Assembly: GCA_022766165.1 (NCBI GenBank)
Contig: QYLO01000014.1
Coordinates: 1-54,844 of the forward strand
DNA: 54,844 nt
Origin: Candidatus Electrothrix gigas
Lineage (GTDB): Bacteria; Desulfobacterota; Desulfobulbia; Desulfobulbales; Desulfobulbaceae
Direction of reading: 5' to 3'
Shown here: piece after piece, positions 1-8,377 of the stretch
Layout of the letters: each line of letters begins with the position of its first letter
Numbering within the stretch: the first letter of the stretch is position 1
The notes under the pieces: model-generated
What the model was told of the DNA's origin: nothing
The model's database searches: none
The model's input: the letters and a program-made list of their open reading frames with translations, nothing else
Position numbers and translations under genes: made by a program

Positions 1-444
1 GGAAATTATATTATTGATTTTTATCATGTTTGTGAATATCTGGAAGCTGCTGCTACGGCATATTCCGAGAAAAATGGAGCAAAAGCATGGAGTAATAGGC
101 AGAAGGCATTACTGAAAGAGGGGCGGGTGGAAGAGGTGAAAGAATCGTTAAAGCCGCATCTTGAGCCTGAAGAAACTGAAGATCAACATGCTCCTGTACG
201 GAGCTGCCTGCGTTATCTACACAATCGTCCGGGACAATTCGATTATCTAGGTGCTCAAGCCAGAGGGCTACCCATTGGTTCAGGCGAAATAGAGAGTGCG
301 CATCGGTACATTATTCAGGAGCGTCTGAAAATAGCCGGTGCATGGTGGACACCGGAAAATGCCCGGATCATGCTCGCCCTGAGAGTTGATCGTGCAGACG
401 GGTACTGGGAAAAGTATTGGGATAATATAAAAAGAGCGGCGTAA
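1..444 (+). CDS. ISKra4-family transposase, C-terminal part (5' end outside window)
   Basis: This frame is open from base 1 and ends at TAA 442-444, giving the last 147 residues of a DDE-type transposase that moves the IS by cut-and-paste or copy-paste chemistry. The visible part includes DFYHVCEYLEAAA and the conserved GSGEIESAHRYIIQERLKIAG block, whose Glu is the likely third catalytic acid, followed by a Trp-rich end. The VGDGAPWI motif seen in the second copy (near 54780) would lie upstream of base 1. The two copies differ at a few residues (for example AYSEK versus ACSEK, and QARGLP versus QVRGLP). This looks like an intact reading frame truncated by the window edge rather than a pseudogene. 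Confidence 0.85.
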   Translation, partial: GNYIIDFYHVCEYLEAAATAYSEKNGAKAWSNRQKALLKEGRVEEVKESLKPHLEPEETEDQHAPVRSCLRYLHNRPGQFDYLGAQARGLPIGSGEIESAHRYIIQERLKIAGAWWTPENARIMLALRVDRADGYWEKYWDNIKRAA

Positions 445-475
445 GGTGTCAAAAACCGCACTTTTAATCACACCC
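1..475 (+). mobile_element. ISKra4-like insertion sequence, right-end fragment (copy 1)
   Basis: The window opens inside this element. The sequence from base 1 to about 475 matches the reverse complement of 54252 onward with only scattered substitutions. After the transposase stop both copies share the same untranslated end, which finishes in AATCACACCC and then diverges (TGCTG here, ACTGTGG in the other copy, after one shared G). That divergence marks the right boundary at 475 or 476. The left end lies outside the window, so target duplication cannot be checked. The family call rests on the transposase motifs. Confidence 0.8.
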
Positions 476-811
476 GTGCTGTCAAGCGAGGATGTGCCTT
501 GGGACAACGCTTCACAGCTCACAGTGAACCTTATTAAGGTAGTACTCGTCAGGTATATCGCCTACTTTTTGGGAATGCACCCAGGCTGAAAAGTTCTCAG
601 CGCATCAAATTTAAGATAAATGGAAATTATAATGTAAAAAAAACTGTACAGAAGGTGTAAAAAACTATACAGTATTTACAAATTCAAGATAAATTCATAT
701 TGATATTGTGTTATCATCTCTCCCAGAGATAATCGAGAGAGGATGCTGAAGAATACATTCAATACCCACTAGTACACCTACTCATATCAAAGAAGAGGAA
801 TAAGGAATATC
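476..811. other. Intergenic region between IS end and rhodanese gene
   Basis: No credible gene was found here. The stretch is AT-rich towards the right and contains two near-repeats of an AACTGTACAG / AACTATACAG motif around 640-672. A ribosome-binding site (AAGGAAT, 802-808) precedes the ATG at 812. The promoter of the rhodanese gene probably lies between 640 and 780, but no convincing -35/-10 pair could be fixed. Confidence 0.5.
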
Positions 812-1207
812 ATGAAAAAAAATATAGCCATGCTTTTTTGCTGTCTTCTCTTCAGCGCAACATCACTCTTTGCCGCTGAAGATGTTCAAATTATGACCAC
901 ACAAGAGCTGAGGAATATACTCTATATCGAGGATATAACCATCTTGGATGCACGAAGTGAGAGAAGTTGGGTTGAAAGCGAATTTAAAATTCCAAAAGCC
1001 AAGCGGTTGACCTGGGATAATGTTAGCGAGTTATCAGCTTCTTTGCCAAAGGAGAATATATTGGTTTTGTATTGTTCCTGACCAAATGAGAGAAGCAGTG
1101 CCAGTTTGGCACGCCGGTTTGTCTCAAAAAAATTTACCAAGGTCTATATTTTGAAAGGCGGGTGGCGAAAATGGAGAGCTGCTGATTTTCCTGTAGAAAA
1201 AAAATAG
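812..1207 (+). CDS. Exported rhodanese-like protein, candidate selenoprotein (in-frame TGA 1079-1081)
   Basis: A signal peptide (MKKNIAMLFCCLLFSATSLFA) is followed by a single rhodanese domain: TTQELRNIL, the ITILDARSERSW strand and the active-site loop VLYCS. A TGA at 1079-1081 interrupts the frame, but the same frame continues as PNERSSASLARRF...VYILKGGWRKW to TAG 1205-1207, which is exactly the C-terminal half of a rhodanese domain. In the paralogue at 1323-1742 the aligned loop reads VLYCACN, so the TGA falls on the second Cys. A hairpin 16 bases after the TGA fits a bacterial SECIS. The preferred reading is Sec insertion giving a Cys-Ser-Sec loop in a periplasmic sulfur- or selenium-handling protein of 131 residues. 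The alternative is a nonsense-mutated pseudogene; the intact downstream frame argues against long decay. Whether the genome encodes SelA, SelB and tRNA-Sec is not visible here. Confidence 0.72.
1087..1126 (+). promoter_or_regulatory. SECIS-like hairpin after in-frame TGA
   Basis: GTGCC (1098-1102) pairs with GGCAC (1108-1112) around a five-base loop AGTTT. An outer helix can form between TGAGA (1087-1091) and TCTCA (1122-1126). The apical loop begins 21 bases after the TGA and has G as its second base. These are the published general features of bacterial SECIS elements (apical loop roughly 16-37 bases from the UGA, G in the first two loop positions). The structure was found by eye; no folding energy was calculated. 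Confidence 0.6.
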
Positions 1208-1322
1208 CCCATTCTGTTTGCAGCAGGTTCACGTTCCTGTAACACTGCCCCTATTGATCTCATGGATCTGATCTTTAAGAAAAGCTGAAAAATAGATTCA
1301 GCAAGTAAAAAGGAGAAATATC

Positions 1323-1742
1323 ATGAAAAATTTTCTACTATTCGTTGTTGCCGTTGTACTGGGTGTTGTACTAGGTATAGGTGGTACTACACAGGCACTT
1401 GCCGCTACTGCTACTGATGTCCAAACCATAACGAAAGAAGAACTCAGGGCCAAGCTTGATTCTCATGAGTTCACTATCTTAGATGTTCGTAGCGATTCCC
1501 ATTGGAGTTCCAGTGAGAATAAAATTCCAGGGGCAATTCGTTTGCCCAGCGACAAGCTGAATATATGGGCGCAAAATTTTCATAAAAACACTCCAATAGT
1601 TCTTTACTGTGCCTGTAACGGTTTGGGAACCAGCGGCAGAGTGGCTCGTGGCCTTATGGCAAAGGGGTTCACACATGTTTATGCGCTTACTGGTGGTTGG
1701 ACGGAATGGCTCATGAATAGCTATCCGGTTGTTCATAAATAA
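1323..1742 (+). CDS. Exported rhodanese-like domain protein
   Basis: This 139-residue protein has an N-terminal signal peptide or anchor (hydrophobic residues 4-27, ending QALAA) and one rhodanese domain: ITKEELRAKL, FTILDVRSDSHW, the active-site loop IVLYCACNGLGTSGRVAR and the closing YALTGGWTEW. The loop carries two Cys separated by one residue, so the protein could carry persulfide sulfur or take part in thiol exchange in the periplasm. AAGGAGAAA at 1310-1318 is a good ribosome-binding site. It lies 115 bases after the candidate selenoprotein paralogue, so the two may be co-transcribed. Substrate unknown. Confidence 0.88.
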   Translation: MKNFLLFVVAVVLGVVLGIGGTTQALAATATDVQTITKEELRAKLDSHEFTILDVRSDSHWSSSENKIPGAIRLPSDKLNIWAQNFHKNTPIVLYCACNGLGTSGRVARGLMAKGFTHVYALTGGWTEWLMNSYPVVHK

Positions 1743-1764
1743 TTTTCTTATCGTTTTGTTATCC

Positions 1765-1817
1765 TCGTCCACCTGGAGTTCAAGTGTACTCTAAGTGGAC
1801 GATGGACGATGGACGAG
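1765..1817. repeat. Inverted repeat with short tandem GGACGAT copies between convergent genes
   Basis: TCGTCCAC (1765-1772) is repeated inverted as GTGGACGA (1795-1802), and the right arm continues as three tandem copies of about 7 bases (GGACGAT, GGACGAT, GGACGAG). It sits between the convergent rhodanese and membrane-protein genes, so a bidirectional terminator is possible, but there is no clear T-tract. Confidence 0.4.
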
Positions 1818-1835
1818 ATGAATCAGTACTGCATT

Positions 1836-3287
1836 TTATTTCAGCGGTACCAGCTTATCCTTTGCCAAGCCCTGTCCCCTTTCTTGAACTGCCTCCCAAT
1901 AACAGATTCTGATAATATCTCTAGGGGCTACTGCCAGTTGCCTGTACGGTACATGTACTGTCACTGTATCTCCAGATACCTTAGTTAATACGTTGAGCGT
2001 TTCAACAAATCGTCTTTCCTCTCCATTCATCTGATAAAGGTTGACCTCAATTTGGTTGTCTTGCTGCACAACAAGCTGTATCTGTAGATTAAGATCATAT
2101 CCAGTCCTTCCCTGCTGTTGTCCAAAGGGCGTGCCACCGGTTGCTCGGTTGGTGTCCGTATCCAGATAGAAGCTTAGTAAAGGGGCAACGTCTCCGGGTT
2201 GCAGTGTTGAAAAAAAAGAAGAAAATGGATGAGTTATTATAACAGAGAGGATGAGTTTTCCTTGATCTCCTTTTACAGAGACTTCTTTTATATCAAGTAG
2301 CTTACTGTTTGCATTTTCAATAGGATCACGCCAAATAAGCAAACCATCTACTGAGGAAAGCTGGCGAACAGTTGGGGGCTTTATTGCCTTCTTGTCAAGA
2401 GATTGCTTCGAGTCAGGCAAAGGCTGAGGGAAAATATCTATCCCAAGTTTTTGATTAATTTCAGTTTGTACTTGCGTTATGACTTCAGGAAGTCGTGGGC
2501 CAAGGGCAACAGTGCAGCCAATAAAGGCAAGCAGAGGAAGCAAAAAGCCAAAAACCCCAAAAAGAACCCAGAGCCATCCAGTGCTGGTAGATGGCTCAAC
2601 GTCTCCGGCATACTCCTTGAGATCACGGTAGACTGTAACCATATAGAGTAGGAGAAAAGGTATCAAAAGCAGGGAAAGAAATGGGCCTGCAAGGGGAATG
2701 AGGCCGATCAAGAGGACAAGCGTCCAGATCACAAAAAATTTCAGCAGGGTATTCCACCAATGTCCTCGTATATAGAGACGGCTGGCAAGAAGTGCGTCAA
2801 TGCCTGTTCGGTTCTCATCAACCATGATGAAAAAGCAAAGGGACATGGAAAGGGCCAGGAGTAGGCCGGGCAGAATAAAAAAAGTTAATCCTGCTATAAT
2901 GATACCAACATAGAGACTGCTGATCCAGAGCATGGGAAAAACATATTTCCAGCCTCTTATCAGTCCACGTATAATGTCACGCTCTTGCTGAACAGTAACA
3001 GTAAGAAGAGCAGCATGGCACCAGGTTATCAACAGAGTAGCACTCAACAACAAGAGGATACCTGTTCCAACCGCTGCCGGATTAAGCAAAATTTCTTGGA
3101 GGTCTTGTTCCAAAAAAGACTGCCCGCCTAATTTGGAAAATGCCACTATTCCTCCGCCAACAAAGACTACACAGCTCAAAAAAGGAGCCAACAGCGCAAC
3201 AAGTACAATGTGAATCATTCTGCTTTTATAGAGTTCCCATGTTTCGGAAAAGATCTCGTTGATGCTCTTGAGTCGATGTTTCCCCAT
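1836..3287 (-). CDS. Multi-pass membrane protein with C-terminal beta-rich domain, function unknown
   Basis: The protein has 483 residues from the ATG at 3287, chosen because AAAGGAAG lies about 8 bases upstream; an ATG 45 bases earlier has no such site. The N-terminal half holds about six hydrophobic segments (for example IHIVLVALLAPFLSCVVFVG and GILLLLSATLLITWCHAALL), resembling the membrane domains of YciC-like or glycerophosphodiesterase-associated proteins. After the last membrane segment, about residue 270, a soluble part of about 200 residues follows, with beta-strand character and a conserved-looking FYLDTDTNRATGGTPFG stretch. It lies downstream of yggU and yggT on the same strand and could be their co-transcript. 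No specific function can be assigned. Confidence 0.75.
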   Translation of the reverse strand: MGKHRLKSINEIFSETWELYKSRMIHIVLVALLAPFLSCVVFVGGGIVAFSKLGGQSFLEQDLQEILLNPAAVGTGILLLLSATLLITWCHAALLTVTVQQERDIIRGLIRGWKYVFPMLWISSLYVGIIIAGLTFFILPGLLLALSMSLCFFIMVDENRTGIDALLASRLYIRGHWWNTLLKFFVIWTLVLLIGLIPLAGPFLSLLLIPFLLLYMVTVYRDLKEYAGDVEPSTSTGWLWVLFGVFGFLLPLLAFIGCTVALGPRLPEVITQVQTEINQKLGIDIFPQPLPDSKQSLDKKAIKPPTVRQLSSVDGLLIWRDPIENANSKLLDIKEVSVKGDQGKLILSVIITHPFSSFFSTLQPGDVAPLLSFYLDTDTNRATGGTPFGQQQGRTGYDLNLQIQLVVQQDNQIEVNLYQMNGEERRFVETLNVLTKVSGDTVTVHVPYRQLAVAPRDIIRICYWEAVQERGQGLAKDKLVPLK

Positions 3288-3335
3288 ACTGTTCTTCCTT
3301 TTTATATTCTTTGAGATATTCAAATGTGACAAACG

Positions 3336-3632
3336 TTATAAATGGCATTCTACCAGGTCACGGATCTGTTTTTCCTGTACACTGTTCAGTAAGATCTTCT
3401 TCATACGGTTGTGCAAACCGCTCTTCATCGTGATAGCAGATTTTGGGATCTTTAAAGATTTTGCCCAAAAGGCAATAACAGCTTTGTTTGCCTTACCATC
3501 CACCGGAGGTGCAGTGAGCCGCATTTTTACTGCATCACCGTGCAGGCCGACAATGGCATTCCGGTGAGATCGTGGTTGCACATAGATGGAGAGCAAAAGG
3601 CTTCCGTCAGGTTGGGTTTGTAGATAGGGCAT
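3336..3632 (-). CDS. DUF167 family protein (YggU-like)
   Basis: The 98-residue protein matches the small DUF167/YggU family: a beta strand LLSIYVQPRSHRNAIVGLHG, then VKMRLTAPPVDGKANKAVIAFWAKSL and the final strand with KSGLHNRMKKI. The PPVDGKAN motif is the family hallmark. Molecular role is unknown; in many bacteria the gene follows yggT, as it does here (38 bases between them). It probably belongs to one transcript with yggT and the downstream membrane protein. Confidence 0.88.
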   Translation of the reverse strand: MPYLQTQPDGSLLLSIYVQPRSHRNAIVGLHGDAVKMRLTAPPVDGKANKAVIAFWAKSLKIPKSAITMKSGLHNRMKKILLNSVQEKQIRDLVECHL

Positions 3633-3670
3633 TGGGTTGAAAGAGAAAAATAATTTTGCTTACTATCTTA

Positions 3671-3967
3671 CTATAATAGTCGGCGTCCTATATCCATTAA
3701 ATTGTTCACGATAAAACTTTGCAAAAAGACAAGCGCAAAGATGAGGATTATAGGACTGAGATCAAGTCCGCCCATAGGGGGAATGTAGCGGCGGATTTTT
3801 TCGAGTAATGGATCAGTGGCCTGAATAAGAAATCTGACGATGGGGTTGTACGGGTCTGGATTGACCCAGGATATGATTGCTCGTCCAACGACAATCCAGA
3901 TATAGGCAGACAAAACAAGATGAATAAGATTGGCCAAAGCCATGAGAAAATTTCCAAGTATAAACAT
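3671..3967 (-). CDS. YggT family integral membrane protein
   Basis: The 98-residue protein has two hydrophobic segments, LANLIHLVLSAYIWIVVGRA and SPIILIFALVFLQSFIVNNL, joined by the characteristic ISWVNPDPYNPIVRFLIQATDPLL linker with PIRRYIPP-like sequence (KIRRYIPPMGGLD). This is the single-repeat form of YggT (YlmG in Gram-positives and plastids), implicated in division or in osmotic and potassium handling. The neighbouring yggU supports the call. Confidence 0.9.
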   Translation of the reverse strand: MFILGNFLMALANLIHLVLSAYIWIVVGRAIISWVNPDPYNPIVRFLIQATDPLLEKIRRYIPPMGGLDLSPIILIFALVFLQSFIVNNLMDIGRRLL

Positions 3968-4206
3968 ATTGGTATCGTGAGATAAGGATTAATATTTTTT
4001 ATTTACAGAGTGCTGCATTGACTTCGCCCTTTTTGAGGAAGTAGGGAGAAGATCCCAACAAATTATCCATGATACATGAGGAAGCATGGGGAGTAAATAG
4101 CTTTTATGGTATTACCTCTAGTTTAGCCTTTAATCGGGCCTTTAGTAGAGCTTTTAGTAGGTTTCTAGTAGCTGGAAATTTGACAGATGACATAAGAATT
4201 TAGAAT

Positions 4207-5481
4207 TTAATTCAGACAGTGCTCCACTGCGGAGCGTCCAGCAATCCAACCAGTAGAAAAGGCAGCCTGCAGGTTATATCCTCCGGTATCAGCCTGAAGA
4301 TCAAGAACTTCGCCAGCCAGATAGAGACCAGGGCAACATGTAGAGGCCATCGTGCGTGGATCAACTTCTTTTAAGGACACCCCGCCGCAGGTGATAATGG
4401 CCTCTGTAAAACCTCGATAGCCCGTGATTGTTAAGGGAATATTTTTTAACCAAAAGCGCAGGCGTTTGCGTTCCTTTGCCCGCATTTCACCGGCAAGGCG
4501 ATCCGGGGCAAGACCGATTTCATCAAGGCAAACCTGAACAAGTTTTTCGGGCATTAACCCTCGCAGCATGGACTGCATAGGTTCCTTATGCCGATTCTGC
4601 ACATCCCGTTGCAAACGGGCATCAAGTTTTTGCTCATCCAGGGCGGGTTTGAGATCCAGGATCAACTGAACCTGTTTATCTGCTTGCAGGGCATCCACGA
4701 TCTGGTTGCTCAGGGTCAGGATAACCGGGCCAGACAGACCGTATTTCATGAACAGAAGTTCCCCAAAGGCCGTGCATTTCTTTTGCCTCTTCGAGCCTTT
4801 TTTGCCACCCGTAGCATCGTTGATAATAAGCCGAACCCCGACATTGCGCAGATGCAGACCAGCAAGTCGTTGGGCAAGATCACCCTGGGTGATAACAGGA
4901 ACAAGACCGGGCCGAATCGGGACAATGCTATGCCCCACAGATGCAGCGAGTTTGTAGCCGTCGCCGCTTGAGCCGGTTGCCGGATATGAGGCCCCGCCAG
5001 GAGCCAGAATAACCGCTCGGCCATAGACTGGATGGCCGTTACAGAGAACGCCTGTAATTTTTCCGTTGTCTATAAGAAGCTTTTCTACTGCTGAGTTTGG
5101 GCGAAGCGAGACGGATAACTCCTCCAGCCATTGTCGTAAGGTTCTCACCACATCCGGGGCATTGCCCTGCGCTGGAAAGATGCGTCCACCTCGTTCCGTA
5201 GCAAGCTTTAACCCTTGGCCCTCAAAAAAATCAATAAGATCCTGGTTAAAAAAATGCTGAAACGCCTGATAAAGAAACCGTCCATTGCGACCAAAATGCC
5301 TGATAAACTCAGGAAGCTCTGCGCTGTTGCTCAGGTTACAACGCCCCTTGCCTGAGATGGCTATTTTCTTGCCAGGACGTTGCATCTTTTCTAACAAAAC
5401 CACCTCAGCTCCATGCGTAGCAGCCTGTCCCGCTGCCATCATACCTGCGGGTCCACCGCCGATCACAAGAACTCTGTTCAT
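4207..5481 (-). CDS. HI0933/BaiN-type NAD(P)/FAD-dependent oxidoreductase
   Basis: The protein has about 424 residues. A Rossmann dinucleotide-binding motif VLVIGGGPAGMMAAGQAA opens it, followed by KKIAISGKGRCNLSN, which is diagnostic of the HI0933 family. ILAPGGASYPATGSSGDGYKLA and the C-terminal ITCGGVSLKEVDP plus LYLAGEVLDLQADTGGYNLQAA complete the FAD fold. Family members include BaiN, but most are uncharacterised flavin reductases. The ATG at 5481 is preferred because AAAGGCAG precedes it; an ATG at 5499 that overlaps the stop of the upstream antiporter gene is the alternative and would imply translational coupling. Substrate unknown. Confidence 0.88.
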   Translation of the reverse strand: MNRVLVIGGGPAGMMAAGQAATHGAEVVLLEKMQRPGKKIAISGKGRCNLSNSAELPEFIRHFGRNGRFLYQAFQHFFNQDLIDFFEGQGLKLATERGGRIFPAQGNAPDVVRTLRQWLEELSVSLRPNSAVEKLLIDNGKITGVLCNGHPVYGRAVILAPGGASYPATGSSGDGYKLAASVGHSIVPIRPGLVPVITQGDLAQRLAGLHLRNVGVRLIINDATGGKKGSKRQKKCTAFGELLFMKYGLSGPVILTLSNQIVDALQADKQVQLILDLKPALDEQKLDARLQRDVQNRHKEPMQSMLRGLMPEKLVQVCLDEIGLAPDRLAGEMRAKERKRLRFWLKNIPLTITGYRGFTEAIITCGGVSLKEVDPRTMASTCCPGLYLAGEVLDLQADTGGYNLQAAFSTGWIAGRSAVEHCLN

Positions 5482-5492
5482 TTTGCTGCCTT

Positions 5493-7607
5493 TCAACATG
5501 CTGTAGTTTGACCAGGGTAGACAACAAACACTGGATTCTTGCAGTTTTCCACCACCACATTGGCCAAAGATCCAAAGATCCTTCGTTGCATGCCCTTTGC
5601 CTGTGAAGCAGTCATAATGATCAGATCATGCCGACGGGTTTCTCTGAGAATAGATTCTAAACGAGACACAGATGCCTCGGCAATGCAGCGTATTCCATCG
5701 GCATCATACACCGTTGCACTGGCCCAACTTTCCAATTTTTTTTCACAGGCTCGCATTTCGTCTTGGGTACTGTCAGCAAAGAGAAGCTGCTGAAAGGTGA
5801 GCTGGGGATGAGAGGCGGTAATCATTGCCTCAACAATGGGCAGCAGATTGACTAATTCTTCAGGCTGAATAAAGGGGATAAGGATACGATTCCAAGCCAT
5901 CTTGCCAACAAAGCGAACCACAACAATGGGACAGGGAACCTGAGAGGAGACCGGATCAAGTATTTTTTGAAATTTTAAAGGTTTTTTACTGATAGGATAG
6001 CCAAGTACCAAGGCCTTAGCCTTATGGTGTTGCGTGGCCGCAATCAGGGCTGAGGCCCGTTTGTCGTACAGCACCTCTGTGCGTATGGGATAGCCAAGGG
6101 TGGCTGCTTCATCAGTTTCCGGCAAAAAGAGCGTCTGCTGTTCGTCGTTGCTTAATTGCTCTGTTTTTTTCTGTACCCGTACTGCCAAAGGGAGTGCATC
6201 AAAATGATGGGCTAGGATTGTTGCAACTCTGGCCAAGGCCCTGGCTGTGGCAAAATGATAGGTTCCAACCACAACCACCCCAACCGGCGAAGCTGGCGGG
6301 TGTATCTCATCCATAGTCCAGGGTTCCAAGGCAGGGCGGGAGCCTTTAGGGGTCAAGAGACGAGTCAACAAGGTATTGGATTGCCTTTGCAGATGTTCTT
6401 CACTGACTTCTCCGGCCTTTTCCATTGTCATACGAGAGAGTAAGGGGCCAAAGAGTTCTGAAAGCACGACACCGGCCAAGACAACCGGAGTGATGGTGGT
6501 TGACCAGTCAGCAAGTTTGGGGTCCGTGCTGATCATCAGGACAAAGCCAATAGCTACCCCAGCCTGCGGGATAAGAGCAAGTCCAAGAAAGTTGCGCACT
6601 TTTTTATCAGCGCCTGAGAGATATGCCCCAAGCCAACTGCCGCTGTATTTTCCGATAATGCGGGCAATAAAATAGGCAACACCAACCCAGCCTGCCAGTT
6701 TGAGCGCAGAAAGATCCAGATGAACGCCAGCAAGGGTAAAAAACAGAACATAGATAGGCGGTTCAAAACCGTTAATAATACGAAAAAGGCGGGTATCCCG
6801 TTCTGCACGGTTGATCATAACAAAACCGGCAATCATGCCTGCCAACAGTGAAGAAAGATGCAGTTGACGGGTCAGCTCTCCACAGAGCAGCAGCAGGGCC
6901 AGTCCAGCAGTCAGCATTTCACCGTTGTTATGGAGCTTGTCCAGCACCTTATTAATCAGCAGGCCAGTAAAGATGCCAACAAGTAGAGAGCCACTGATTT
7001 CATACATGCAGTCAACAAGAGAGGCCAGGGAAAGACCATCCGTACTCACCAGATTGTGGGCAGTGGAAACCGCTATGCCAAAGATTATAATGGCGAGGGC
7101 ATCGGTTGCTGCAACCACGGCCATCAGCGTAGAGGTTATAGGGCCTTTGGCCCCGAGTTCACGAACAACATGCAGGGTGGTGGCTGGAGCAGTGGCAACA
7201 GAGATAGCTCCTAACAGCAGCGCAAGAACGATGTGATGCTGGGTTATTGTTGCTACATTGGAAAAAAGCCAGGTCATGTAGAGCGTGGTCAGAAAAACAA
7301 GGGTAAAGCCAATCAGAGCTTGAAAAAGGGCAATAGAAGAGACCTGTTGGCGCATGCCGTCCAGACGACGCAACTCCACGTGTTCACCAATACCAAAGGA
7401 GATCAACATCAGAGCAATGCTGGTAAAATGATCCAGTTGGTGGCCTAGCAGATCAACAGTAATAATGCTGAGGCCCGACTCTCCCAGCAGGAGGCCAGCC
7501 AAAATAAAGCCGGTCACCGAGGGGAGGCGCAACAGTTGAGCAACTTTTGCAATTGCAAGGCCGGAACCTAACAGGACGGCTATGCCAAAGGTGGTGTCGT
7601 GGATCAT
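5493..7607 (-). CDS. Kef/CPA2-type cation:proton antiporter fused to tandem UspA domains
   Basis: This 704-residue protein has about 12 hydrophobic segments over residues 1-390, typical of CPA2 antiporters that exchange K+ or Na+ for protons: LLRLPSVTGFILAGLLLGESG, a GIGEHVEL segment and ATAPATTLHVVRELG. From about residue 420 the cytoplasmic part carries two universal-stress-protein-like domains. The first ends near CPIVVVRFVGKMAWNRILIP. The second ends LIIMTASQAKGMQRRIFGSLANVV...NPVFVVYPG, where the G-x-x-A-xx-V pattern is the end of the UspA nucleotide site. The UspA domains probably sense nucleotide and gate the transporter. The TGA overlaps an ATG of the downstream flavoprotein gene. Confidence 0.88.
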   Translation of the reverse strand: MIHDTTFGIAVLLGSGLAIAKVAQLLRLPSVTGFILAGLLLGESGLSIITVDLLGHQLDHFTSIALMLISFGIGEHVELRRLDGMRQQVSSIALFQALIGFTLVFLTTLYMTWLFSNVATITQHHIVLALLLGAISVATAPATTLHVVRELGAKGPITSTLMAVVAATDALAIIIFGIAVSTAHNLVSTDGLSLASLVDCMYEISGSLLVGIFTGLLINKVLDKLHNNGEMLTAGLALLLLCGELTRQLHLSSLLAGMIAGFVMINRAERDTRLFRIINGFEPPIYVLFFTLAGVHLDLSALKLAGWVGVAYFIARIIGKYSGSWLGAYLSGADKKVRNFLGLALIPQAGVAIGFVLMISTDPKLADWSTTITPVVLAGVVLSELFGPLLSRMTMEKAGEVSEEHLQRQSNTLLTRLLTPKGSRPALEPWTMDEIHPPASPVGVVVVGTYHFATARALARVATILAHHFDALPLAVRVQKKTEQLSNDEQQTLFLPETDEAATLGYPIRTEVLYDKRASALIAATQHHKAKALVLGYPISKKPLKFQKILDPVSSQVPCPIVVVRFVGKMAWNRILIPFIQPEELVNLLPIVEAMITASHPQLTFQQLLFADSTQDEMRACEKKLESWASATVYDADGIRCIAEASVSRLESILRETRRHDLIIMTASQAKGMQRRIFGSLANVVVENCKNPVFVVYPGQTTAC

Positions 7608-7648
7608 GGTTTTTCAAGCTTCATTGCAACGGATTTGAAAGCCAGTTT

Positions 7649-8290
7649 CTACCAGTGTTTTACGGGAGTTTCTTGTTGACGAAATAAACCACGAAATAAT
7701 GTATTATTGGCCTTACGATCATTTTCATATTCGTTGATATTTAAAACGTAATTACTGACATTCAAAAGCCTTTCATTGGCAAATGATTTTGATTTTTTAC
7801 TTTCATACTCAAAATATACTGTTGCCACACGAATGCCGTTTTTCATTAAAGCACGAACTAATGGTATAAAATCTCCGGCGCCTGTTACTAAAACAGCAAT
7901 ATCAATTTTACCTTCTAAGCCGACTTGCAGTGCATCCAATGCCATAGTAATGTCCACGCCCTTTTCACCTTGCGTTTGAGACATTGGTACAAATTTAGGT
8001 TCAACACCTGCATGTATTAAGTCAATATGCCTATTTCTATCTATTCTTCGTTGCTTATCATCTGATTGTGTAGTTGTGAATAATCCTTGGTACCATCCGG
8101 CATAAACTACACGATAATTAAAGTAACCTTGTTCTTTTTCTCTGAGGAAGAATTCAATAAGCTCATGAAAAGGTGTAAAGACTAACCAGCCTAAACCTCT
8201 GTCCACGTAAAAGTAAAACTGCGCTCGAGTGAAATACGTGCCATCATAAAAGACACCAATTCTGCATAATGACTTATCCGTTAAGCTCAT
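7649..8290 (-). CDS. NYN domain protein (LabA/DUF88 family), putative ribonuclease
   Basis: The 213-residue protein has the three acidic motifs of the NYN/PIN-like fold: IGVFYDGTYF near residue 11, EKGVDITMALDALQVG near residue 108 and AVLVTGAGDFIPLVRALMKNGI near residue 134. These Asp residues would bind divalent metal for RNA cleavage. No extra RNA-binding domain is evident; the last 50 residues are polar. It is more AT-rich than the antiporter and protease genes on either side, so it may have been acquired separately. Related proteins act in RNA turnover or, in cyanobacteria, clock output, but the target here is unknown. Confidence 0.85.
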   Translation of the reverse strand: MSLTDKSLCRIGVFYDGTYFTRAQFYFYVDRGLGWLVFTPFHELIEFFLREKEQGYFNYRVVYAGWYQGLFTTTQSDDKQRRIDRNRHIDLIHAGVEPKFVPMSQTQGEKGVDITMALDALQVGLEGKIDIAVLVTGAGDFIPLVRALMKNGIRVATVYFEYESKKSKSFANERLLNVSNYVLNINEYENDRKANNTLFRGLFRQQETPVKHW

Positions 8291-8377
8291 TTTTTATTCC
8301 AGATGAGTTTTTACCAGTGGCCTAACAACTAATTAGCCTCAATTTTTATTATAACCATGTTCTATTATAGAACTGCC

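Noticed and set aside
4100..4190. TTTAGTAG-like near-repeats between yggT and the flavoprotein gene
   Set aside because: Copies are short, irregular and not phased; no hairpin or function could be supported.
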